From the NCBI GenBank assembly GCA_027490755.1, contig JAIXXL010000003.1, positions 158,898-222,897 on the forward strand: a DNA stretch of 64,000 nt, written 5' to 3'. Positions 9,343 to 15,692 of the stretch are shown one piece after another; position 1 is the stretch's first letter, and each line of letters begins with the position of its first letter. This stretch comes from Betaproteobacteria bacterium. GTDB taxonomy: Bacteria; Pseudomonadota; Gammaproteobacteria; Burkholderiales; UBA3065. The notes under the pieces were generated by a model. It saw only the letters and a list, made by a program, of their open reading frames with translations. It had not been told where the DNA came from and searched no databases. Made by a program: the position numbers and the translations under genes.

Positions 9343-9367
9343 TTCTGTACATTGAAAATGTACAGAA
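9343..9367. promoter_or_regulatory. Perfect palindromic operator of the Phd/VapC pair
   Basis: TTCTGTACATT-GAA-AATGTACAGAA: two perfect 11-base arms around a 3-base centre. It ends one base before a possible ATG at 9368 and 12 bases before the preferred antitoxin start at 9380. This is where the autorepressing antitoxin-toxin complex of this family normally binds. A weaker inverted repeat (CGGTCGG at 9274-9280, CCGACCG at 9299-9305) lies upstream. Confidence 0.7.
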
Positions 9368-9379
9368 ATGGGTGTTCAG

Positions 9380-9625
9380 ATGGCGGATGTCAGCATTACC
9401 GAGCTTCGCCAGAATCTCCCCAACTATCTCAAGCAGGTCGAACGGGGGGGGGAGATCGCTGTGACGGTTCGTGGGCGTGTCATTGCCAAGCTTGTGCCGG
9501 CTTCGGAGGTCTCTGCGCAGACGCAGGCTCGGGAACGGCTGCTCGCCCTTCGCGGCAAGGTCACTTTGGGCGATGTGGTTAGCCCCACAGGTGCCGTTTG
9601 GGAGGCCGATGCGGGCAGTCTGTGA
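9380..9625 (+). CDS. Phd/YefM-family antitoxin
   Basis: An 81-residue antitoxin with the family signature ITELRQNLPNYLKQVERGGE and VRGRVIAKLVP. The N-terminal half would form the DNA-binding Phd fold; the C-terminal half would wrap the toxin. The ATG at 9380 (MADVSITEL) is preferred over 9368. It overlaps the PIN toxin start by 17 bases, so the pair is translationally coupled. A run of nine G residues at 9444-9452 lies in the coding sequence and is a possible slippage site. Confidence 0.87.
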   Translation: MADVSITELRQNLPNYLKQVERGGEIAVTVRGRVIAKLVPASEVSAQTQARERLLALRGKVTLGDVVSPTGAVWEADAGSL

Positions 9626-10010
9626 CACCCACGTGTTGCTGTTCGGCGCGTTGGAACCTGAGCGTTTGTCCGCGGAGGCAGTTCGCGTGCTCGCCGCAGG
9701 TGCAGAGGTCGGCCAGCTGGTTTGCGCCGATATCAGCCTGTGGGAGATCGCCATGCTGCATTCGCGTGGCCGGCTGCAAATGCCTCCGGAGGTGGGTCTC
9801 GTCGAATTGGTGTCCGATATCCTCGCCAGCCTGCAGATGCAGGTGGTGCCGATCACACCGCGGATCGCGGCGGTCGCCCAAGACTCGCGCTTCAGCCACG
9901 GCGACCCGGCTGACCGGCTGATCGCGGCGACTGCCATCGCCGAAGGGCTGCCGCTGATTACGGCGGACAGCCGACTCCTGCAGGTGCCCGGCTTGCGCTG
10001 TATATGGTGA
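9609..10010 (+). CDS. VapC-type PIN-domain toxin
   Basis: A 133-residue PIN-domain ribonuclease toxin. It opens with MRAVCDTHVLLFGALEPERL, giving the first catalytic Asp, and carries the later acidic sites in SLWEIAML and HGDPADRLIAATA, ending with LPLITADSRL. The family cleaves tRNA or rRNA and is held inactive by its antitoxin. The start lies inside the upstream antitoxin gene. All catalytic acids are present, so this is the one pair on the island, besides mqsRA, that looks fully functional. Confidence 0.88.
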   Translation: MRAVCDTHVLLFGALEPERLSAEAVRVLAAGAEVGQLVCADISLWEIAMLHSRGRLQMPPEVGLVELVSDILASLQMQVVPITPRIAAVAQDSRFSHGDPADRLIAATAIAEGLPLITADSRLLQVPGLRCIW

Positions 10011-10091
10011 TTTCCTGGTGTGTCTGGCTGACTCGGCGCTGTGCTCCCGCGAGTCATTCCAGGAACTGATGCGCTCCGCCATACTCACACC

Positions 10092-10460
10092 ATGATGAAG
10101 CGCTGGCTCGCACCCTTCCTCGCCGTCTTCCTGCTGGTCTCGACTGTCGGGCAGGTGAGCATGGCTGCGCGCATGCCGTGCAGCGCCGGGCCACACGCTG
10201 CCGCGTCCTCTGCGGTCACGCCATATGGCGATGTCGCGCACGCAGCGCACCACGCCGATGCCGCAAAAAGCCCCTGCCATGATTCCGGCGCCCAAGACTG
10301 CAGCGACGTCTGCAAGCGGCTGTGCGGCAACGTGGCGTTCGTGCCGAACGCTATCCCGCAGCCGGCCACGCCTGAGGCACCGTCGCGCGCCTATCCGCCG
10401 ATCAGCGCATCGCTGTTCACCCGTACAAGTCCGCCGGACACGCCGCCACCGATCGCCTGA
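10092..10460 (+). CDS. Small secreted His/Cys-containing protein of metal locus
   Basis: About 122 residues with a signal peptide (MMKRWLAPFLAVFLLVSTVG...), then a region rich in His and Cys (HAAHHADAAKSPCHDS, CSDVCKRLCG) and a Pro-rich C-terminus. It resembles short periplasmic proteins found in copper and heavy-metal loci (DUF2946-like), but I cannot assign a family firmly. Two tandem ATGs (10092, 10095) are possible starts. It is 48 bases before the outer-membrane protein gene and heads a four-gene metal cluster. Metal binding is inferred from composition and neighbours. Confidence 0.65.
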   Translation: MMKRWLAPFLAVFLLVSTVGQVSMAARMPCSAGPHAAASSAVTPYGDVAHAAHHADAAKSPCHDSGAQDCSDVCKRLCGNVAFVPNAIPQPATPEAPSRAYPPISASLFTRTSPPDTPPPIA

Positions 10461-10508
10461 TCGAGCCGCCCGGGCATCCGCCCGTCCCTCGATCACTGGA
10501 GATCCGGC

Positions 10509-11189
10509 ATGAACCCACTCCGTCCTTGTTTTACGAAGCGCCCTTTGGCTCGCGCGTCTGCTTGCCTCATGGCTGTCGGTCTGCTTGCCGCTGGCACGGC
10601 GCAATCCGCGCCGATGGGCTTTGTTGGCAGCGCCATGACCATGGTCGACTACGACGAGAGCTGGCGCATGCTCTCGGCCAACTACGCCCTCACCCGCAGC
10701 GATGCCATTGGCGCGAGCGTCAGCGAGTTGCGCCCCGAGGGCGTCGCGCAACGCGAGACCCTCACCCAAGTGGAGTACGTGCGCCTGCTTAAGCGCTGGA
10801 ACCTCAGCGACGCGCAGGCCAACGTCTGGTTGTTCGGTGGCATCGGTGAACTCGACCGCGGCACGGCCGGCAGCAACATGGCCTGGTCGCCCGGCATCCA
10901 GGCGGATTACGAGACCACCCGGCTCTACGCCGCAGCCACCGCGCGCATGTACCGCGCCGGTTCGGTCGACCGCGACCAGTACAGCGTCCGCGCCGGCTTC
11001 TCCTTCTACGAGGCCGCATACGACGAGCCGCAACCCTGGCTGATCGTCGACGCCAAGCGCATGGTCGGGCTGTACGAGGGCTGGGAAGTCACGCCGATGC
11101 TGCGCATCATCCACAAACGCTTCTTCGTCGAGGGCGGCATCAGCGATCGCGGCAATGTGCGCGCCAACCTCATGATCACCTTCTTCTGA
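10509..11189 (+). CDS. Putative outer-membrane beta-barrel protein of metal locus
   Basis: A 226-residue protein with an N-terminal signal region ending near AQSAPMG, alternating amphipathic beta-strand stretches and a terminal phenylalanine (NLMITFF), the usual signal for outer-membrane barrel insertion. No named family was recognised. It lies between a secreted His/Cys protein and a periplasmic HMA-domain protein, so a role in metal passage or sensing at the outer membrane is likely but unproven. Confidence 0.65.
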   Translation: MNPLRPCFTKRPLARASACLMAVGLLAAGTAQSAPMGFVGSAMTMVDYDESWRMLSANYALTRSDAIGASVSELRPEGVAQRETLTQVEYVRLLKRWNLSDAQANVWLFGGIGELDRGTAGSNMAWSPGIQADYETTRLYAAATARMYRAGSVDRDQYSVRAGFSFYEAAYDEPQPWLIVDAKRMVGLYEGWEVTPMLRIIHKRFFVEGGISDRGNVRANLMITFF

Positions 11190-11200
11190 CAGGACACCCC

Positions 11201-11521
11201 ATGAACACCCATCGTCTATTCATCTCCGCCCTTGCCACCCCGGCCTTGCTGTTCGGGCTGGCGCAATCGCCCGCCTTCGCCGAAGACGCGCAGAGCATCA
11301 CCGCTACCGTGAACGGCATGGTCTGCGCCTTCTGCGCGCAGGGCATCGAGAAGAAGCTCAAGGCCATGGCCGAGACGCAGTCGGTCAAGGTCGACCTCAA
11401 GTCCAAGTTCGTCTCGGTCATCGCCAAGCCCGGCCAGCAACTCGACCCCGCCAAGGTCAAGCAGGTCATCGTCGACGCCGGCTACGAGGTGCGCGACCTC
11501 AAGGTGGGGGGCGCGCATTGA
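11201..11521 (+). CDS. Periplasmic heavy-metal-associated (HMA) domain protein, MerP-like
   Basis: A 106-residue protein with a signal peptide cleaved near AFA-EDAQ (about residue 27) and one HMA domain. The metal site is GMVCAFC with Cys42 and Cys45. Such proteins bind soft metals in the periplasm and hand them to a membrane partner. Here the partner is the next gene, whose TTG start overlaps this stop by four bases. The metal (Hg, Cu or other) cannot be told from sequence, and no mercuric reductase is nearby. Confidence 0.85.
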   Translation: MNTHRLFISALATPALLFGLAQSPAFAEDAQSITATVNGMVCAFCAQGIEKKLKAMAETQSVKVDLKSKFVSVIAKPGQQLDPAKVKQVIVDAGYEVRDLKVGGAH

Positions 11522-11904
11522 GCGCGCCGCTCAGCGATGGCGGGGCGACCCGGGTCGGCCTGCTCAGCGTGCTGGCTTCGGCCAGCACTCTGGTCTGCTG
11601 CACCATACCGGCGATCCTGGTGTTGCTGGGTGCTGGCTCGGTGCTGGCGGGACTGGTCAGCTGGTTCCCCGGCATCGTCTGGCTCTCCGAGAACAAGCCG
11701 CTGGTGTTCGGCTTTGCAACGGTGATGATGCTGGTGGCGGGCGTCGCGCAGCGGGCCGCGGCGCGGCTGCCGTGTCCGGCTGATCCTGCGCTGGCCGCCG
11801 CATGTGCGGCCAACCGCCGGCGTGGACGTGTCCTGTTCCTGGGCTCGCTGGTCCTGCTGCTGGTCGGGGCCACCTTTGCCTTCCTGCTGCCCGCACTGAG
11901 CTGA
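11518..11904 (+). CDS. MerT-like metal transport membrane protein
   Basis: A 128-residue inner-membrane protein with three hydrophobic segments. A vicinal Cys27-Cys28 pair lies in the first, and Cys86 and Cys96 lie in the loop before the third. This layout matches MerT, which receives a metal ion from MerP and passes it inwards. The start is TTG at 11518, overlapping the HMA protein stop. Without merA or merR nearby it is better called MerT-like than mercuric transport protein. Confidence 0.78.
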   Translation: MSAPLSDGGATRVGLLSVLASASTLVCCTIPAILVLLGAGSVLAGLVSWFPGIVWLSENKPLVFGFATVMMLVAGVAQRAAARLPCPADPALAAACAANRRRGRVLFLGSLVLLLVGATFAFLLPALS

Positions 11905-11959
11905 GGTGCCGGATGCGTGGTGTAACGCGTCCGCAACACTATTTGATTAGATTGGAACA

Positions 11960-12295
11960 ATGAAAACAAATCACGCGGTCCTCGCGCTGGCGGCCCTGGC
12001 TCAACCGCACCGGCTCGCGACATTCCGCCAGCTGGTGGTTGCAGGGCCGTCGGGGCTCACCCCCGGTGTTCTGGCTGAGCGCTTGGCGATACCGGCGCCG
12101 ACACTCTCTTTTCACTTGAAAGAGTTGCTGCATGCCGGCTTGGTGAGCCAGGCGCGTGAAGGCCGCAACCTGATCTACCGCGCCCGCTTCGACCAGATGC
12201 AGTCGCTGGTCGGGTTCCTCACCGAGAACTGTTGCGGCGGCCAGCCATGCGCGCAAGTCAGTGATGTCTGTCTGAGTTGCGAGGAGACGCCATGA
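11960..12295 (+). CDS. arsR: ArsR-family metalloregulatory repressor
   Basis: A 111-residue winged-helix repressor. The DNA-binding part includes APTLSFHLKELLHAGLVSQAREG. Cysteines lie in the C-terminal tail (CCGG, C, CLSC) instead of the classical CVC box in the DNA-binding helix, so the As(III) site resembles the variant types with C-terminal thiols. It heads the arsenic operon and overlaps arsI by four bases (ATGA). The 55-base upstream gap is AT-rich near the start and probably holds the promoter and operator. Confidence 0.9.
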   Translation: MKTNHAVLALAALAQPHRLATFRQLVVAGPSGLTPGVLAERLAIPAPTLSFHLKELLHAGLVSQAREGRNLIYRARFDQMQSLVGFLTENCCGGQPCAQVSDVCLSCEETP

Positions 12296-12771
12296 AGCGG
12301 TTCCACGTTCACCTGCGCGTCGAGGACCTCGGCGCCAGCGTTGCCTTTTACCAGCGGCTCTTCGGTGCCGAACCCACCCGCCTGGAGGCTGACTACGCCA
12401 AGTGGATGCTGGAGGATCCGCGCATCAATTTCGCCATCTCCACACGTGGCGGTAGCGCCGGGCTCGATCATTTCGGCTTCCAGACCGACACCGAGGCCGA
12501 GCTGGAGGCGCTCAAGCAGTCTGCCGAAGCCGCCGACATGGCCATGATCGATGAGGGCAGCACGTCCTGTTGCTACGCCCGCAGCGACAAGCACTGGATC
12601 GTCGACCCGCAGGGTGTGGCCTGGGAGCATTTCCACACACTCGCCGATATTCCGGTCTTCCACGAAACCGCGGCTGAGGCATCCGGTTCTGCCTGCTGCG
12701 GCCCCTCTGTAACCCTTGCCCCGGTCAAGCTGGGGCTGCCCCGACCCCGAAAGACTCAGGAGACCCCATGA
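12292..12771 (+). CDS. arsI: ArsI/CadI-family C-As lyase-type dioxygenase
   Basis: A 159-residue glyoxalase/extradiol-fold protein. Candidate iron ligands are His5 or His7, His60 (LDHFGF) and Glu112 (AWEHFH). The vicinal Cys93-Cys94 pair (TSCCYA) is the thiol pair that binds trivalent organoarsenicals in ArsI. The family cleaves the carbon-arsenic bond of methylarsenite or reduced aromatic arsenicals. The C-terminus has a further CC pair (SACCGPS). The ATG at 12292 overlaps the arsR stop; the ATG of arsC overlaps its own stop. CadI annotation refers to the same family. Confidence 0.85.
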   Translation: MKRFHVHLRVEDLGASVAFYQRLFGAEPTRLEADYAKWMLEDPRINFAISTRGGSAGLDHFGFQTDTEAELEALKQSAEAADMAMIDEGSTSCCYARSDKHWIVDPQGVAWEHFHTLADIPVFHETAAEASGSACCGPSVTLAPVKLGLPRPRKTQETP

Positions 12772-13265
12772 GCAGGAATCCCTTCAACGTCCTCTTCATC
12801 TGCACTGGCAACACCGCCCGCTCAATCATCGCCGAGGGCTTGCTCAACCACTTGGGCCAAGGGCGTTTTGTGGCGTATTCGGCAGGCAGCTTCCCCAAAG
12901 GCGTGGTCAACCCCCATGCATTGAGTGTGCTGGAGAAGCAAGGTATCGCTGTGGCCGGCGCGCGAAGCAAGAGCTGGAACGAGTTCTCCGGGCCTGATGC
13001 GCCGCACCTCGACTTTGTCTTTACCGTTTGTGACAACGCCGCCGGCGAAGTCTGCCCGGTCTGGCCAGGCCAACCGATGACGGCGCATTGGGGAGTGGAA
13101 GAGCCCTCGGCTGCATCGGGCAGCACGCCCGAGGAGGCGCTGCGCAAGTTCATGGAGGTGGCTTTGACGCTGCGCCGTCGTATCGAGTTATTCATCTCCC
13201 TGCCGATGGAGAAGCTCGACGCGCTATCGTTGAGAGAGGAACTCGACGCGATCGGCAAGGCGTGA
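12768..13265 (+). CDS. arsC: Arsenate reductase, low-molecular-weight phosphatase type
   Basis: A 165-residue cytosolic enzyme reducing arsenate to arsenite. The phosphatase-like loop is Cys12-TGNTA-Arg18-Ser. Cys88 and Cys96 (VCDNAAGEVC) supply the redox relay used with thioredoxin-type partners. It differs from the common CTGNSARS by one residue. It overlaps arsI before it and aqpS after it by four bases each (ATGA and GTGA), so the proteins are coupled in translation. Confidence 0.92.
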   Translation: MSRNPFNVLFICTGNTARSIIAEGLLNHLGQGRFVAYSAGSFPKGVVNPHALSVLEKQGIAVAGARSKSWNEFSGPDAPHLDFVFTVCDNAAGEVCPVWPGQPMTAHWGVEEPSAASGSTPEEALRKFMEVALTLRRRIELFISLPMEKLDALSLREELDAIGKA

Positions 13266-13918
13266 GTCTGGGCCGCCAGTTATTCGCCGAGGCGCTCGGT
13301 ACAGCGCTTCTGCTCGCCATCGTCATCGGTTCCGGCGTGATGGGCGAGACCCTGGCCGCCGGCAACGCGGCGGTCGCTTTGCTGGCAAATACGCTGGCGA
13401 CGGTGTTCGGCCTGTACGCGTTGATCGCGGTGTTCGGCCCGGTCAGCGGCGCGCACTTCAACCCCGTGGTGTCGCTGGTGATGACGCTGCGCGGGGCCCT
13501 GCCGCGCTCACATCTGCTGCCATTTGTGGTGGCGCAGCTGGCGGGTGCGGCCTGCGGCGCCCTGCTGGCGAACGCGATGTTCGATCTGCCCCTTTGGCAG
13601 CTTTCGACGCATATGCGCGAGGGCGGTGGGCAGTGGCTGGCGGAGGTGGTCGCCACCGCCGGCTTGCTGCTGGTCATCCTGCGCGGTCCGGCAGCGCAGG
13701 TGCCGATGCTGGTCGCCGCCTGGATCGGCGCCGCCTACTGGTTCACCGCGTCGACCTCGTTCGCCAACCCCGCGGCGGTGTTCGGCCGCATGCTCAGCGA
13801 CACCTTCGCCGGCATCGCTCCGGTCAGCGCGCCGGGTTTCGTGCTGGCCGAGGTGGCGGGGGCGCTGCTCGGGCTGGCCGTCGCACACGCGCTGTCGGGA
13901 GACGGCCGCCGGCGCTGA
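13262..13918 (+). CDS. aqpS: MIP-family aquaglyceroporin, probable arsenite channel (AqpS type)
   Basis: A 218-residue six-helix channel of the inner membrane with two half-helix motifs, NPV at 67-69 (variant of NPA) and NPA at 169-171. Channels of this kind in ars operons, as known in Sinorhizobium, let arsenite made by ArsC flow out down its gradient. No ArsB or Acr3 pump is present in the window, which supports that job here. The GTG at 13262 overlaps the arsC stop. Confidence 0.86.
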   Translation: MSLGRQLFAEALGTALLLAIVIGSGVMGETLAAGNAAVALLANTLATVFGLYALIAVFGPVSGAHFNPVVSLVMTLRGALPRSHLLPFVVAQLAGAACGALLANAMFDLPLWQLSTHMREGGGQWLAEVVATAGLLLVILRGPAAQVPMLVAAWIGAAYWFTASTSFANPAAVFGRMLSDTFAGIAPVSAPGFVLAEVAGALLGLAVAHALSGDGRRR

Positions 13919-13950
13919 GCGCGACGGCTACCTCCCTGCGGTTCGGCCGC

Positions 13951-14760
13951 CTAGGCCCAGACCAGCACCTCCGCCTTGCCGCCGTTGCCGGTGTCGCCCA
14001 TCCAGCGCTGCGCGCGCGGGTTGACCGGCAGCGTCGCGAACGGCGCACCCGCCTCTTTCCACGACGCCATCAGCAGCGGCAGAAATGCCAGCGTGTGCGT
14101 GCCGCAATCGGCAAAGGTGGCGGGCAGGGGCGGGCGCTGGCGCACGATCAGCGAGCCGCGACGCATGGCATGGCCACAATGCGCACCGACGGTACCCAGC
14201 ACCACCAGCGTCCCGGCGATCATGCGCGAGGCGGCGTAGGCCCCCGCGTTGCCGGCCACCAGGATCTGCCCGCGGCGCAGCTGGTCTGCCAGCCGTTCGC
14301 CGGCGTTGCCGTGCACCACCAGCATGCCGCCCGACATGCCCTTCTTGTTGCCGGGCAGCGGCGCGCCGGCGCTGTCGCCGACATTGCCCTGCACCACGAT
14401 GCGGCCCCTCTTCATCTCGCAGGCGGCGAAGTCGCCGGCGTTGCCGGTCACGGTGATCTTGCCGCCCTTCATTTGCAAACCAAGGTGGTCGCCGGCGTCG
14501 CCCTCGACGCGGATCGAGCCGATGGTCATGCCGGCACCGATGCGGTTGCAGGTCGCCCCGTTGCCCCTGAACACGATCTGCATCGTGTCGCTGCCGCTCA
14601 CGTCGAAAACATCGCCGCAGGGCGTCTGGCGCCCGCCGACCAGGATCGGCAGCTTCGCCACCTCGGCGGCAGACTTGCCGGCCAGGGAATCGCAGGTCAG
14701 GCCACCGCAGTCGATGTCGGCCGCAGGCATGCCGCGGGCGGTAAAGGTCAGCGCGCTCAT
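13951..14760 (-). CDS. fhcC: Formyltransferase/hydrolase complex subunit C
   Basis: FhcC is a 269-residue subunit homologous to formylmethanofuran dehydrogenase subunit C, which in methylotrophs works with FhcABD to turn formyl-H4MPT into formate. The central part is a right-handed beta-helix built of GNAGD/GNVGD-type repeats (for example KITVTGNAGDFAACEMKRG). It overlaps fhcD by four bases. The reading frame runs on upstream, but the ATG at 14760 gives the family N-terminus. It is the last gene of the leftward fhcBADC operon. Confidence 0.95.
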   Translation of the reverse strand: MSALTFTARGMPAADIDCGGLTCDSLAGKSAAEVAKLPILVGGRQTPCGDVFDVSGSDTMQIVFRGNGATCNRIGAGMTIGSIRVEGDAGDHLGLQMKGGKITVTGNAGDFAACEMKRGRIVVQGNVGDSAGAPLPGNKKGMSGGMLVVHGNAGERLADQLRRGQILVAGNAGAYAASRMIAGTLVVLGTVGAHCGHAMRRGSLIVRQRPPLPATFADCGTHTLAFLPLLMASWKEAGAPFATLPVNPRAQRWMGDTGNGGKAEVLVWA

Positions 14761-15692
14761 TGGGTACCCCCCATGATGTCGTGCAGGTGGAACTGGAACT
14801 GGCCCAGCTTGCCCCCGTAGTTGCCAGCCGAGATGCGGCGGATGCCGCCCTTGGCGCCGATGTCGCAGCAGGCCTGCACGCCCACCCGGGTGGCCTCGCG
14901 CACGTCGGCCTCGGTCAGGCCGTCGATGACGATCTCCATCACCGACTCGATGCCGGGAGAGATGTCGCTGCGCGTGATGCCGCGGATGGTCGGGCAGAAG
15001 GCGTCGTTGGTGGACGCCATCAGCGCCTTGTATTTGCTGCCGACCTTCGACCCGGAGCGCACCACCCCGCCGGGGAAGGGCATGACCACGTTCGGCAGCT
15101 TCTTCATGGCGTCGATGGCGGCCTCGCAGGCGGCCAGGGCCTCGGGCTGGCTGGTCGCCAGCACCAGAAAGTTGCCGCCGCCGACCGCGCGCACCATGCC
15201 CGCTGTTTCTTCGACCAGGAACTCGCCGTCCATCACCGGGATGCGCCAGTAGCGCTTGTTGCCGATCTTCTTGCTCTGCTGGAAGCCGTCGCCGAAGAAA
15301 CGCAGGTTCTTGCCCAGATTGATCCGGTCGCCGCCGTCGATGCCGCTGAACGCAGCGCTGGTCGGCGAAGTGAGCACACACTGCCCCATCCGTGTCTCGA
15401 GCTGCTTGATGAGCACCGCCGAGCCCGCGGCGAACAGCAGCACCGAGTAGCCGGGGCGGCCGTCAGGCGTCTCGGATGGTGCCAGCTCGCGCTCGATACC
15501 GGCCTCGACGCCGCAGGCGATCACCGAGGTGGCGAAGCCGGTCATGGCGTTGGCGGCGTTGAATGCCCAGCGGTGGTTCTGCGCGGTGATGATGACGCGC
15601 GTGCCGCGCATGCCGAAGCCCTCGGCAAAGGTGTCGTCGATGACCGTGCCGTTGATCACCATATTGCGAGCGGGAGCAGTCGATTCGCTCAT
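14757..15692 (-). CDS. fhcD: Formylmethanofuran:H4MPT formyltransferase subunit
   Basis: FhcD (Ftr family), 311 residues, moves the formyl group from formyl-H4MPT to the methanofuran-like carrier in the Fhc complex. The sequence carries INGTVIDDTFAEGFGMRGTR near the N-terminus and MPFPGGVVRSGSKVGSKYK in the second lobe, both family hallmarks. The ATG at 15692 is chosen over upstream in-frame codons because it gives MSESTAP just before the conserved region and a four-base overlap with fhcA. Confidence 0.95.
   Translation of the reverse strand: MSESTAPARNMVINGTVIDDTFAEGFGMRGTRVIITAQNHRWAFNAANAMTGFATSVIACGVEAGIERELAPSETPDGRPGYSVLLFAAGSAVLIKQLETRMGQCVLTSPTSAAFSGIDGGDRINLGKNLRFFGDGFQQSKKIGNKRYWRIPVMDGEFLVEETAGMVRAVGGGNFLVLATSQPEALAACEAAIDAMKKLPNVVMPFPGGVVRSGSKVGSKYKALMASTNDAFCPTIRGITRSDISPGIESVMEIVIDGLTEADVREATRVGVQACCDIGAKGGIRRISAGNYGGKLGQFQFHLHDIMGGTQ

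Noticed and set aside
10509..11904. A mercury-resistance (mer) operon
   Set aside because: The HMA and MerT-like proteins suggested it, but there is no merA or merR and two extra envelope genes are present, so a mer label would be too specific.
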